A DNA stretch of 11,692 nucleotides from an uncultured Clostridium sp. (GCA_900550335.1 URRU01000042.1:1-11692), one strand, 5' to 3'. Shown: positions 1 through 7,664, counted from the stretch's first letter. Numbers and translations are program-made. Notes: generated by a model from the letters alone, not told the origin.

Positions 1-14
1 AGTATAAGTTTTTA

Positions 15-2438
15 CTATTTTACAACTATGTTTATTAATTTTTTAGGAACAGCTATAACTTTAACTATAGTTTTTCCTTCAACTAATTCTTTTATTTTTT
101 CGTCTTCTAAAGCAGCAGCCTGCATATCATCTCTTGATATTTCTGTAGGAACATTCATTCTTCCTCTTACTTTACCATTTATCTGAACAACTACTTCAAC
201 TTCATCTTTTACTAAAGCTTTTTCGTCGTATTCAGGCCAACTTATATCGAATACGCTTCCTTCTTTACCTATCATCTGCCATAATTCTTCACCTAAGTGT
301 GGAGTGAATGGAGCTATTATTGTAACTATAGCTTCTATACCTTCTTTTATAACAGCTGAGTTTCTTCCATCTAATTCTTTATATTTGTACATTTCATTTA
401 TTAATTCCATTAAAGATGCTATAGATGTATTGAATCCGAATTTTTCATCTAAATCAACTGTAACTTTTTTGATTACACTGTTTATAGTGAATCTCATATC
501 TTTATCAGCTGAAGTTAATTTACCGAATTCACTATCACAGTTTTTAACTTCTTCTGCTAATTCATCAACTAATCTATATACTCTGTTTAGGAATTTGAAA
601 CATCCTTCAACACCCTGGTCTGACCAATCAAGGTCTCTTTCTGGTGGAGCTGCAAATAGTATGAATAATCTAGCTGTATCAGCACCGTATTCATCTATTA
701 TTTTTAAAGGAGATACTGTGTTTCCTTTAGATTTACTCATTTTTGATCCTTCTTTAAGAACCATACCCTGAGTTAATAGGTTTTTGAATGGTTCATCAGC
801 TTCTACCATTCCCATGCTGTGGAATGCTTTCATTAACCATCTAGCGTAAAGAAGATGCATTATAGCATGTTCTACACCACCTATATACTGATCTACTGGT
901 ACCCATTTATCAGCTATATCTTTTCTGAATGGTTCTTCAGTATTTTTGTTGTCAGTATATCTTAAGAAATACCAAGAAGAATCTATGAATGTATCCATAG
1001 TATCTACTTCTCTTCTAGCTGGTTTTCCACATTTTGGACAAACTGTTTCAGTGAATGTTGGAGAAGTTGTTAATGGAGATTCTCCTTTTCCTGTAAATTC
1101 AACATCTGTTGGAAGTAATACAGGTAGATTTTCTTTCTTTTCAGGTACTATACCACAGTCATCACAATATACTACTGGTATAGGGCATCCCCAATATCTC
1201 TGTCTTGAAACTAACCAGTCTCTTAATCTGTAGTTTACAGTTCTCTTACCTTTTCCTTCTGCTTCCATTTTATCTACTATTTTTTCGAAAGCTTCTTTAG
1301 CAGGCATACCGTTAAATTCTTCAGAATTTATCATTATTCCGTCTTCATCTATTACTGGTACTATTGGAAGGTCGTATTTTTTAGCGAAATCTTCATCTCT
1401 TTCATCGTGAGCTGGAACTGCCATAACAGCACCTGTTCCATAGTCAGCAAGTACATAGTTAGCTATCCATATTGGTACTTTTCTTCCATTTACTGGATTT
1501 ATTACATATTTACCTATGAACATACCTTCTTTTTCAAGGTCTGTAGCTGTTCTTTCTATTTCAGTCATTTTGTGCATTTTTAGAACGAATTCGTCTACTG
1601 GAGCTTCGTATTCAGTTCCTGCAACTAATTCTTTTACTAATGGACTTTCTGGTGCTAATACCATAAATGATACACCGTAAGCTGTATCAGGTCTAGTTGT
1701 ATAAACAGTTATAGTATCTTCTGTTCCATCTATTGTAAATGTTAAGTTAGCTCCTGTACTCTTACCAATCCAGTTTCTCTGCATTGTTTTAACTTTTTCT
1801 GGCCAACCATCTAATTTATCTAAGTCGTTTAATAATTCTTCTGCAAAAGCAGTAGTTTTGAAATACCACTGTTCTAGGTCTTTCTTTATAACTGTTGTTC
1901 CACATCTTTCACATTCTCCCTGAACAACCTGTTCATTTGCAAGAACTGTTTCACAAGATGGACACCAGTTAACGTAAGATTTTTTCTTATATGCTAATCC
2001 CTGTTCTAATAATTTTAGGAATATTTCCTGAGTAAATCTGTAGTATTCTGGAGTAGATGTAGCAACTTCTCTATCCCAATCGTAGCTTAATCCTAAAAGA
2101 TTTAACTGTTCTCTCATTTCAGCTATATTTTCCATAGTCCATTTGTGTGGATGTATACCATGTTTTATAGCTGCATTTTCTGCTGGTAATCCAAATGAGT
2201 CCCATCCCATTGGATGAAGTACATTGAACCCTTTCATTTTTTTGAATCTAGCTATAACATCACCTATAGAATAGTTTCTAACATGTCCCATGTGAAGTTT
2301 TCCTGATGGATAAGGGAACATTTCTAGTGTGTAGTAGTTAGGTTTTTCTGTCTGTTCAGTATCCATTTTATACTGATTGTTTTCTTTCCAAGTTTTCTGC
2401 CATTTTGTTTCTATGGCTTTGAAATCATACACGCTCAT
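15..2438 (-). CDS. leuS: Leucyl-tRNA synthetase (LeuRS)
   Basis: Cytoplasmic class I enzyme that charges tRNA-Leu with leucine using ATP. The 807-residue protein is of usual bacterial length. Visible landmarks: the HIGH-type signature HMGH at 49-52, a zinc-type Cys pair set C159/C162 and C176/C179, the CP1 editing domain with TTRPDT at 247-252 and the editing aspartate in VPAHDERD (D345), a second Cys set C425/C428 and C467/C470, and the KMSKS loop at 566-570, followed by the helical anticodon-binding region and C-terminal domain. The ATG at 2438 is chosen because AGGAGGAG lies at 2444-2451, just upstream. An upstream ATG at 2513 would add 25 residues with no homology to the family. It is the last minus-strand gene in the window and has its own promoter and T-box leader. 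All 17 glutamines are CAG. Confidence 0.98.
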   Translation of the reverse strand: MSVYDFKAIETKWQKTWKENNQYKMDTEQTEKPNYYTLEMFPYPSGKLHMGHVRNYSIGDVIARFKKMKGFNVLHPMGWDSFGLPAENAAIKHGIHPHKWTMENIAEMREQLNLLGLSYDWDREVATSTPEYYRFTQEIFLKLLEQGLAYKKKSYVNWCPSCETVLANEQVVQGECERCGTTVIKKDLEQWYFKTTAFAEELLNDLDKLDGWPEKVKTMQRNWIGKSTGANLTFTIDGTEDTITVYTTRPDTAYGVSFMVLAPESPLVKELVAGTEYEAPVDEFVLKMHKMTEIERTATDLEKEGMFIGKYVINPVNGRKVPIWIANYVLADYGTGAVMAVPAHDERDEDFAKKYDLPIVPVIDEDGIMINSEEFNGMPAKEAFEKIVDKMEAEGKGKRTVNYRLRDWLVSRQRYWGCPIPVVYCDDCGIVPEKKENLPVLLPTDVEFTGKGESPLTTSPTFTETVCPKCGKPARREVDTMDTFIDSSWYFLRYTDNKNTEEPFRKDIADKWVPVDQYIGGVEHAIMHLLYARWLMKAFHSMGMVEADEPFKNLLTQGMVLKEGSKMSKSKGNTVSPLKIIDEYGADTARLFILFAAPPERDLDWSDQGVEGCFKFLNRVYRLVDELAEEVKNCDSEFGKLTSADKDMRFTINSVIKKVTVDLDEKFGFNTSIASLMELINEMYKYKELDGRNSAVIKEGIEAIVTIIAPFTPHLGEELWQMIGKEGSVFDISWPEYDEKALVKDEVEVVVQINGKVRGRMNVPTEISRDDMQAAALEDEKIKELVEGKTIVKVIAVPKKLINIVVK

Positions 2439-2558
2439 TTTTTCTCCTCCTGTTTTTATTTTTAATAGTTCAAAGATAGCTGATATAATCAAATTTACAA
2501 AGCTGTTATTCAATTATTTCAAGGCAATCAATTATAATAATTATTATTTCTGTATAAT

Positions 2559-2603
2559 AAAAAAATCCTCAATCCCTAAACAGTTATGTTTAGGGACGAG
2601 GAT
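2559..2603 (-). terminator. T-box attenuator terminator before leuS
   Basis: Inverted repeat on the minus strand: a 6-bp lower stem (2565-2570 with 2598-2603), a small internal loop, a 10-bp upper stem (2573-2582 with 2587-2596) and a 4-nt loop, followed by seven T (2559-2565). Its 5' arm contains the CTCG/CCCT segment that the antiterminator would also use, so the two structures exclude each other. Confidence 0.93.
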
Positions 2604-2817
2604 ATTATATACTCGCGGTACCACCCTAATTAGCCCAAATAAATCAGACTCTCTTAGTTAAGTCTTTAAACCAACAACGGTTGACAGCTATATCCTGACA
2701 AGTTCAAAAATTTGTTATACTGGTTTACAGCTACCACCAGCTCTCTGAAATAACTCCAATCCTACTACTTCAGACTGTCTATAATATTTCTATTTTATCA
2801 TACATAATTTCAATTAA
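2559..2817 (-). promoter_or_regulatory. T-box leader of leuS (tRNA-Leu sensing)
   Basis: The minus strand carries the T-box consensus AGGGTGGTACCGCG at 2614-2627, whose TGG pairs with the tRNA acceptor end. Stem I is closed by GACAG (2775-2779) with CTGTC (2683-2687) and carries the conserved distal element AGAGAGCTGGTGG at 2734-2746. On the 3' side of the specifier bulge the run GAACTTG (2699-2705) presents CTT at 2700-2702, a leucine codon, which fits the gene downstream. The T-box and the following CGAG can pair with CTCG and CCCT in the 5' arm of the terminator, giving the expected antiterminator. Uncharged tRNA-Leu should therefore favour read-through into leuS. The 5' end is inferred from the promoter. 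Confidence 0.95.
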
Positions 2818-2824
2818 TACAAAC

Positions 2825-2854
2825 ATTCTAACACCTCAGTGCACAGCTTGTCAA
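2825..2854 (-). promoter_or_regulatory. Sigma-A type promoter of leuS
   Basis: Minus-strand -35 TTGACA (2849-2854), an 18-bp spacer, and -10 TAGAAT (2825-2830). Transcription would begin near 2817, just before T-box stem I. Confidence 0.8.
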
Positions 2855-2880
2855 TATTTACAAACTTTTTATCTTATTAA

Positions 2881-2917
2881 AAATAAAAAAGGAGATGTTT
2901 TTGTATTTAACATCTCC
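2881..2917 (-). terminator. Terminator after rsfS
   Basis: Nine-bp stem GGAGATGTT/AACATCTCC (2891-2899 with 2909-2917) with a 9-nt loop, followed on the minus strand by TTTTTTATTT. It begins 10 nt after the rsfS stop and separates that unit from the leuS promoter. Confidence 0.9.
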
Positions 2918-2927
2918 AAATAATTTC

Positions 2928-3287
2928 TTATAATTCGTCTGGATCTACAACTGGAGCATCTTTCCATAATTTTTCTAGGTTGTAGAAATCTCTGTTTTCT
3001 TCATCGAATATGTGAACCATTATATCGCCGTAGTCAAGAAGTACCCACTGCTGAGAATCTATACCTTCTTTACCTCTTGGTTCTAATCCATTTTTAGTCA
3101 TATCTTCTTCAACTTTATCAGCTATAGCTTTTACCTGTCTTGAAGATGAAGCTGTAGTTATTATAAAGTAATCAGCTAAGCTTGTTATTTTTCCTATATT
3201 TAAAATCAGTATGTCTCTTCCTAATTTGTCTTCTATAGCATGGTTTATAACCTTTACCATCTGTTCTACTGTTAAATCTGCTGCCAT
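2928..3287 (-). CDS. rsfS: Ribosome silencing factor RsfS (Iojap/YbeB family)
   Basis: A 119-residue protein of the RsfS/YbeB/Iojap family. Family members bind ribosomal protein uL14 on the large subunit and block joining of the two subunits when nutrients are scarce. The sequence shows the family core: the segment SLADYFIITTASSSRQ at 36-51 and, after a glycine-rich turn, WVLLDYGDIMVHIF at 81-94 with RDFYNLEKLW at 99-108. Length is normal. Start ATG has AAGGAGG at 3296-3302, 8 nt upstream. It follows yqeK by about 108 nt with a possible promoter of its own, and a terminator lies right after the stop. All four glutamines are CAG. Confidence 0.96.
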   Translation of the reverse strand: MAADLTVEQMVKVINHAIEDKLGRDILILNIGKITSLADYFIITTASSSRQVKAIADKVEEDMTKNGLEPRGKEGIDSQQWVLLDYGDIMVHIFDEENRDFYNLEKLWKDAPVVDPDEL

Positions 3288-3349
3288 TTATATTTCCTCC
3301 TTAATTTTATAAAACTAAAAAATAGTTTTTACTTCTAAATATTAAAACT

Positions 3350-3355
3350 ATTATA
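3350..3355 (-). promoter_or_regulatory. Possible extended -10 promoter of rsfS
   Basis: Minus strand TGATATAAT (TG-n-TATAAT) in the 108-nt gap between yqeK and rsfS. No good -35 is seen at 17 bp, so the call rests on the extended -10 alone. The start would be near 3343, giving a 5' leader of about 56 nt. rsfS may also be read from nadD-yqeK, because no terminator is seen in the gap. Confidence 0.45.
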
Positions 3356-3395
3356 TCACATAAAACTATAAATAATATCCCATTTTTGAATTTAT

Positions 3396-4010
3396 TTATA
3401 AACTTTTAATAGCTTTTTTCTTTTTTCTCTCTTTTATCATAAAGTTTCTAGCTGCTACAGATCTAGGATGTATTGTATTTCCTTTTTTTATCATAAGCGC
3501 TATTGTATTATCAAATGATTGTATCATAGCTGCATCCATATCCCCACCATATGCTAATTTTCTTAACTCATCAACACCAGGGTAATCTCTTCCGTCTTCT
3601 ATTAAATCTGCAACATATATTATTTTTTCCATTAGACTCATATCAACTTTACCAGTTGTATGATATCTAACAGAATTCACTATATCCTCATCATCTATTC
3701 CAAAGTCGTATTTTACAACATAAGAACCTATTATACTATGAGAAAGCGAAATATTCCCAACTTCCAGTTCATCTAACTCTATGTCATATTTTTTTACATA
3801 ATAATCAACTTTGTCAGTTTTAAAATATTTTGCACAGTCATGTACTACACCAGCTAAATAAGCTTTTTCCTCATCTTCCCCGTATAATTTAGCTAATTTC
3901 TTAGCACTTTCTGCCACATTTAATGAATGTACATATCTTTTTTCTGTCAATAATTCTTTTAGTTTTTCTTTGATTTGATCTAAATTCATCAATTTTTTTG
4001 TCCACCCCAA
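3396..4010 (-). CDS. yqeK: HD-domain hydrolase YqeK (probable symmetrical Ap4A hydrolase)
   Basis: HD-superfamily phosphohydrolase. Characterised YqeK proteins cut diadenosine tetraphosphate into two ADP. Numbered from the TTG start, the metal-binding set is H28 (RYVHS), H57-D58 (VVHDCAKY), H91 (SHSIIG), H117 (RYHTTG) and D135 (YVADLIEDGRDYPG). Length is 204 residues. The tail from about 187 is lysine-rich. The start is uncertain. TTG at 4010 has GGGAGG 12 nt upstream (4023-4028). ATG at 3989, giving 197 residues, matches the N-terminal length I recall for the Bacillus protein but has only a poor GGGG/GGTG-type site. The gene follows nadD by 26 nt, the usual pairing. Both glutamines are CAA, unlike rsfS and leuS. 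Confidence 0.93.
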   Translation of the reverse strand: MGWTKKLMNLDQIKEKLKELLTEKRYVHSLNVAESAKKLAKLYGEDEEKAYLAGVVHDCAKYFKTDKVDYYVKKYDIELDELEVGNISLSHSIIGSYVVKYDFGIDDEDIVNSVRYHTTGKVDMSLMEKIIYVADLIEDGRDYPGVDELRKLAYGGDMDAAMIQSFDNTIALMIKKGNTIHPRSVAARNFMIKERKKKKAIKSL

Positions 4011-4036
4011 CGGTAAACTCTACCTCCCAAATTATT

Positions 4037-4726
4037 TTATTCTTCTATCTGCTTATATAAATCCTTTTTTTGCATATATTTTTCTACAGACTCTGGCATT
4101 AAATATCTAACTGTTTTTCCTGCCTCTATCTGCTCTCTTATATATGTAGACGATATATCCAAAGATGGAACGTATACACTTATAATAGATGTATCATACT
4201 TTCTCTCAAGCTGTTCTATTTTTTCCTGAGCTTTTAAAAGACTTATACCTGGTCTTGTAGCCGCTATAAATGTAGCCATTTCAAAGTTTTTCTTAATTTC
4301 TCTCCAACTTTCAACTTCACATATAGCATCTGCACCTGTTATAAAGTAAAGCTCTGTATTTGGATACTTCTTCTTTAAATCTTTAAGCGTATCTACTGTA
4401 TACGTCTGCGTATTTCTTTCTATTTCTATATCTAAAGCTATAAAATTATTATTTGTCTTAGTAGCAAGCAGAACCATATTATATCTATCATACTTATCTG
4501 TCTTTATACCCAATTTATGTGGTGGATTACCTGTTGGAATAAAAAATATCCAATCTAAATCATACTTATCTCTTATAAATTCTGCTGTTGCTAGATGAGC
4601 GAAATGTATAGGGTCAAAAGTTCCTCCCAAAATACCTACCTTTTGTTTACCCTCTATACTTTCAAATTTATTCAACTTTTTATCATTCGTTTTTCTAGCA
4701 CTATCTACTAGTTCTAAAATCCCCAT
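4037..4726 (-). CDS. nadD: Nicotinate-nucleotide adenylyltransferase
   Basis: Makes nicotinate adenine dinucleotide (NaAD) from nicotinate mononucleotide and ATP, the step before NAD synthetase. Nucleotidyltransferase fold signatures: GGTFDPIHFAHL at 34-45 with the HxxH ATP-binding pair H41/H44, the substrate loop TGNPPHK at 65-71, and the C-terminal ISSTYIR at 191-197. The protein has 229 residues, with about 28 ahead of the first beta strand (KVGILGG). No internal ATG exists there, and AAGGAG lies about 12 nt before ATG 4726, so the extension seems real. First gene of a unit with yqeK and perhaps rsfS; a promoter lies upstream. In many Firmicutes nadD directly follows yhbY; here other genes lie between. 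Confidence 0.96.
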   Translation of the reverse strand: MGILELVDSARKTNDKKLNKFESIEGKQKVGILGGTFDPIHFAHLATAEFIRDKYDLDWIFFIPTGNPPHKLGIKTDKYDRYNMVLLATKTNNNFIALDIEIERNTQTYTVDTLKDLKKKYPNTELYFITGADAICEVESWREIKKNFEMATFIAATRPGISLLKAQEKIEQLERKYDTSIISVYVPSLDISSTYIREQIEAGKTVRYLMPESVEKYMQKKDLYKQIEE

Positions 4727-4762
4727 TGAAACTAACTTCTCCTTTTCTTTTTACTATTATCT

Positions 4763-4791
4763 ATTGTATCATAGATTTACGTTTTCTTGAA
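4763..4791 (-). promoter_or_regulatory. Promoter of nadD-yqeK unit
   Basis: Minus strand: TGATACAAT (extended -10; TACAAT at 4763-4768) and a weak -35 TTCAAG at 4786-4791 with a 17-bp spacer. The start would be near 4756, about 30 nt before the nadD ATG. The -35 matches only 3 of 6. Confidence 0.6.
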
Positions 4792-4857
4792 TGAGTCTAT
4801 AAAAATACAGTTCAAAACAAATTTTTAATTTTACACGTACTTTTATTTTATCGACCG

Positions 4858-4886
4858 TTGACTTTACTTTTCAAGTGAATTAAAAT
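4858..4886 (+). promoter_or_regulatory. Sigma-A type promoter of recX
   Basis: -35 TTGACT (4858-4863), a 17-bp spacer and -10 TAAAAT (4881-4886). GAGGAGG follows at 4901-4907. No clear SOS box (GAAC-N4-GTTC type) was seen in this 187-bp divergent region. Confidence 0.75.
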
Positions 4887-4913
4887 TAATCTATCTCATA
4901 GAGGAGGTTTTTT

Positions 4914-5552
4914 ATGGCAATTATTACAAAAATTGAAGCTCAAAAGAGAAGTAAAGACAGAGTTAATATATATGTAGATGAAGAATATTTTATGGCAGTT
5001 TACACTGAATTAGTTTATACCCACTCATTAAAAAAAGGTATGGAGATAGACAAAGAATCTCTTGAAAATCTTTTACATGATGAAATGTATATGAAAGCTA
5101 AAAACAAAGCTCTTACCATACTTTCAAAGTCAGACCAATCAGAAAAGAAACTTAAAGAAAAGTTATTAAATGATTTTGATGAAAATATTGTGGAAGATGT
5201 TATAGATTTCTTAAAGGGATACAAACTTATAAACGATAATCTTCTTGCAGAAAAGATTGTCCACGATAATATGAATCTGAGTAAATTTGGCAAGAATAAA
5301 ATTAAACAAAATTTATATAATAAAGGAATAGCTGCTTCAGATATTCAAGACGCTCTATCTCAAATAGACCCTGATGATGAATATGAAAATGCCAAATATC
5401 TAGCTGAAAAGAGATTAAAAAGATTAAAGGGCGAAGATAAAAATAAAATCAATCAAAAAATTTATCAACATTTAGCGTATAAAGGCTTTAGTTATGATAT
5501 TATTAAAAGAGTACTAAGAGAACTTTTGAATTTTAATGAATTCGATTGTTAA
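4914..5552 (+). CDS. recX: Recombination regulator RecX
   Basis: RecX binds along RecA filaments and limits their growth, which tempers recombination and the SOS response. The 212 residues match the long Gram-positive form: an N-terminal barrel-like segment (1-60, ITKIEAQKRSKDRVNIYVDE), then three-helix repeats. The first holds ALTILSKSDQSEKKLKEKL at about 66-84, with GYKLINDNLLAEKIVHD at 102-118 completing it. The second holds KFGKNKIKQNLYNKGI at 124-139. The third ends with HLAYKGFSYDIIKRVL at 186-201. ATG has GAGGAGG 6 nt upstream and a good promoter. It is on the opposite strand to nadD. All seven glutamines are CAA, contrary to the neighbouring housekeeping genes. A 28-residue ORF follows at once. 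Confidence 0.93.
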   Translation: MAIITKIEAQKRSKDRVNIYVDEEYFMAVYTELVYTHSLKKGMEIDKESLENLLHDEMYMKAKNKALTILSKSDQSEKKLKEKLLNDFDENIVEDVIDFLKGYKLINDNLLAEKIVHDNMNLSKFGKNKIKQNLYNKGIAASDIQDALSQIDPDDEYENAKYLAEKRLKRLKGEDKNKINQKIYQHLAYKGFSYDIIKRVLRELLNFNEFDC

Positions 5553-5564
5553 GGAGGAGTAAGC

Positions 5565-5651
5565 ATGAAAAAATTAATTATAGGTGTTTTATGTTTTGCA
5601 CTAGGTTTATATAATTACTATCAGTTAAAGAAAACAGATACAATGAGATAA
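5565..5651 (+). CDS. Small hydrophobic protein, 28 residues, downstream of recX
   Basis: The ORF starts at ATG 5565, 12 nt after the recX stop, and reads MKKLIIGVLCFALGLYNYYQ at residues 1-20 with the polar tail LKKTDTMR. Its ribosome binding site AGGAGGAG (5552-5559) overlaps the last base of the recX stop and is stronger than most in the window; the terminator begins 13 nt after its stop. Residues 4-19 are hydrophobic after a KK, so it could be a single membrane helix or a signal-peptide-like peptide. No family recognised. The strong site, correct spacing and position inside the recX transcript support translation; function is unknown. Confidence 0.6.
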   Translation: MKKLIIGVLCFALGLYNYYQLKKTDTMR

Positions 5652-5664
5652 ATTTCAAAAAAAT

Positions 5665-5708
5665 AAACCCCACAGAAGGTTGTGATTTTACTTTCTGTGG
5701 GGTTTTTT
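5665..5708. terminator. Bidirectional terminator between recX and the surface-protein gene
   Basis: Thirteen-bp perfect stem AAACCCCACAGAA / TTCTGTGGGGTTT (5665-5677 with 5693-5705), extendable inward by G-U and G-C pairs. TTTTTT follows on the plus strand, and A-rich sequence on the left gives TTTATTTTTTT on the minus strand. It can end both the recX transcript and the convergent gene whose stop is at 5761. Confidence 0.93.
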
Positions 5709-5760
5709 ATTACATCAAATAATTATTCTTTTAATATTTACTTTTTAAGTAATTTTTTAC

Positions 5761-7425
5761 TTATTCATCTTCTTTTTTTCTTCTTAATACTCCAAGACCT
5801 ACTGCTGAAGCTGCAAATGTTCCTATCGCACCTGCTATTGATGATGCATCACCAGTTTTTGGAGATTGCTGAGTTGGTTTTGAAGAACTTGAGCTACTTG
5901 AAGAACTTGAATTTGAGCTGTTTGGTTTGCTTATACTTGCTCCATCTTTTCTTAAAGAATCTGCTACTTTTACAAGTTTTTTATAGTTTGTTACCTGTTT
6001 TCTTTCGCTCTGATTTAAGTCGTTAAACATTTTTATAGCATTATTTACTGCTTTTATATTTGCACTTGTCTTTTCATAAGTTAATTTATCTATAGCTTTA
6101 ACAACTTTTTTAACTTTTTCTCTATTTATAGTAACTGTTTTAGTTATTTTTATTCTACCATCATTTTTGTAGTTTACAGTTTTTTTAGCTTTTATGTATT
6201 CAGCTATTACTTTATCTAATTCACCGTAATTTTTTTCAACACTTGAGCCAGATATAGAGCTGTAATCAGTAGACATATAGTCATTCATAGCTACTAAATA
6301 CTGTTTTGAATCATTAAGTTTTGTGCCTTTTACCTTCACTTCTGTTACTCTACTACCTGCTTTTTTATTAGCATCTAATTTATATGTAACATTTCCAAGA
6401 TGTAAGAATGTAGAACTAGCCTCTGGATATATTTCTGCACCTACTTCTATAGCATCTCTTATCTGTTTACCAGTTAATTTTTTAGTTATAACTGTATTTC
6501 CAAATATAACAGATTCTACTATATCTCCGTATCTTACTTCACCTTTTGGTATAGTTCTTAATATACTTCCTGCGTTAGTCATAGCTATATCTGCACCAGT
6601 CTTTTTAAGTAATGCATCATTTATTAGGTTTGCAAAATTACTTTCTTCTTTACCTATTGTATAATAATCACCTATTAAAGCTGTTGAAGTTTTTCCTAGT
6701 ACATCTCCATTATTGAAGTTTGTTTCATTTTTATCTTCTTCTTTGCTGTCTTCCTTGTCCTGAGTAGAATTTTCTTCTTTATTTTTGTCCTCTTCCTTTT
6801 TATTTTCTTCTTTAGATTCTTCTTTTTTAGATGAAGACTGTTTGTCTGAATCAGTTTTTAAAGAAATTAGTTCATTAGATGAGCCTTTCTGCTTATAAGT
6901 TATTTCTATTTTTACTTTTTCAGAATCATCTTTCTTTTCTTTACTTTCATTTTCTTTTGATGTTCTCTTAACATCTTCTTTTTTAGTTTCTTTAGATTCT
7001 ACTTTCTTAGATTCAGTTGTTTTTTTGCTTGATTCATTAGATTTGCTTAATTTTTCAGATACTTCTTTAGTACTAAATACATCTACATCCTCACCATCAA
7101 CGCAGATAAACGCTTCAGCACCATTTTTTATAAGATTTGTTATATCAGATTTTAAATTAGTAGATTTTTTAGAATCTATAACTGCTATATCTATTCCTTC
7201 CACTATTTCACAAAGTTTGCCGTCTTTTATTTCTTTTTTATTTTCTTTTCCATTGACTAATATATCTATTGAGTCTTTAGAATCTTTTCTTTCATATAAT
7301 AATACAAGTTTCTTATGATTATCTTTCTGACCTGCCGATATTTCTTTTGCAAAAACTGTATTTCCTTGGATTACTATTGATAATACCATTGCCGTACTTA
7401 TTATTCTTTTGTATACTTTTTTCAT
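5761..7425 (-). CDS. Wall-anchored protein with a 5'-nucleotidase C-terminal domain, no catalytic domain
   Basis: A 554-residue surface protein. In order: signal peptide (1-26, cut likely after VFA); an unrecognised segment at about 38-118 holding the only two cysteines, C72 and C108; Lys/Glu/Ser-rich sequence at about 120-235; a 5'-nucleotidase C-terminal domain at about 245-425 with TNAGSILRTI at 283-292 and the loop MNDYMSTDYSSI at 380-391; one helical repeat common in clostridial surface proteins at 435-492 (KQVTNYKKLV); a poly-Ser linker (503-515); the sorting motif SPKTG at 521-525; a hydrophobic helix; and RRKK at 548-551. SPKTG resembles the (S/P)PxTG substrates of Clostridioides sortase B. 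The metallophosphatase domain that precedes this domain in true 5'-nucleotidases is absent, so it may bind nucleotides or a related ligand without cutting. ATG follows GGGGGGAG at 7430-7437. Monocistronic. Confidence 0.88.
   Translation of the reverse strand: MKKVYKRIISTAMVLSIVIQGNTVFAKEISAGQKDNHKKLVLLYERKDSKDSIDILVNGKENKKEIKDGKLCEIVEGIDIAVIDSKKSTNLKSDITNLIKNGAEAFICVDGEDVDVFSTKEVSEKLSKSNESSKKTTESKKVESKETKKEDVKRTSKENESKEKKDDSEKVKIEITYKQKGSSNELISLKTDSDKQSSSKKEESKEENKKEEDKNKEENSTQDKEDSKEEDKNETNFNNGDVLGKTSTALIGDYYTIGKEESNFANLINDALLKKTGADIAMTNAGSILRTIPKGEVRYGDIVESVIFGNTVITKKLTGKQIRDAIEVGAEIYPEASSTFLHLGNVTYKLDANKKAGSRVTEVKVKGTKLNDSKQYLVAMNDYMSTDYSSISGSSVEKNYGELDKVIAEYIKAKKTVNYKNDGRIKITKTVTINREKVKKVVKAIDKLTYEKTSANIKAVNNAIKMFNDLNQSERKQVTNYKKLVKVADSLRKDGASISKPNSSNSSSSSSSSSSKPTQQSPKTGDASSIAGAIGTFAASAVGLGVLRRKKEDE
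5880..5910. repeat. 18-bp period repeat in poly-Ser linker
   Basis: TTGAAGAACTTGA occurs at 5880-5892 and again at 5898-5910, 18 bp apart, inside the codons of the serine linker just before the sorting signal. The shift is a multiple of three, so gain or loss of a unit would change linker length by six residues and keep the frame. Confidence 0.8.
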
Positions 7426-7511
7426 TTGTCTCCCCCCTTATATAAATTCAGGTTATTATGTAGTCATTTGTCAAATTTCAATTTTTAAGAAAAAATCTTT
7501 TTCCTACTTTT

Positions 7512-7517
7512 ATTATA
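7512..7517 (-). promoter_or_regulatory. Extended -10 promoter of the surface-protein gene
   Basis: Minus strand TGCTATAAT (TG-n-TATAAT), about 90 nt before the ATG at 7425. The hexamer 17 bp upstream does not resemble a -35, so the extended -10 is the only support. The leader would be about 80 nt; no riboswitch-like fold was recognised in it. A TTGACA on the same strand (7469-7474) has no good -10. Confidence 0.5.
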
Positions 7518-7635
7518 GCAAAAATATATTCATTTTAATCATATTGATGTTACAATTATTATATTATATATTTGACATTTTATAATTACAAATAAGTTAC
7601 AATTTTAATTTTTATAAAAATTTTTTATAAATTTT

Positions 7636-7664
7636 TTAATATAATATTATTAAGTAAGTATAAT
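7636..7664 (+). promoter_or_regulatory. Candidate promoter of the RNase Z-like gene
   Basis: -35 TTAATA (7636-7641, 4 of 6), a 17-bp spacer and -10 TATAAT (7659-7664). The start would be near 7671, with AGGAGG at 7698-7703. The surrounding divergent region (7426-7709) is extremely AT-rich, so chance matches are likely. Confidence 0.5.

Noticed and set aside
304..771. Plus-strand open frame of 155 codons opposite leuS
   Set aside because: It is the complement of well-conserved leuS codons, with no ribosome binding site or recognisable domain.
2439..2513. In-frame upstream extension of leuS to an ATG at 2513
   Set aside because: The 25 added residues do not fit the LeuRS family start, and the ATG at 2438 has AGGAGGAG right before it.
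4727..4913. Possible SOS (LexA) box before recX
   Set aside because: No GAAC-N4-GTTC type sequence is present in the divergent region; the TTCAAAAC run is not a palindrome of that form.
5682..6026. Plus-strand hydrophobic open frame opposite the end of the surface-protein gene
   Set aside because: It begins inside the terminator hairpin, and its leucine-rich sequence is the antisense of Ser/Lys codons.
7446..7474. TTGACA on the minus strand (7469-7474) before the surface-protein gene
   Set aside because: The hexamer at 17 bp is CTGAAT, a poor -10; the TGCTATAAT further upstream is better.
7572..7577. TTGACA on the plus strand before the RNase Z-like gene
   Set aside because: No -10 element lies at 16-18 bp; the nearest TACAAT is 20 bp away.
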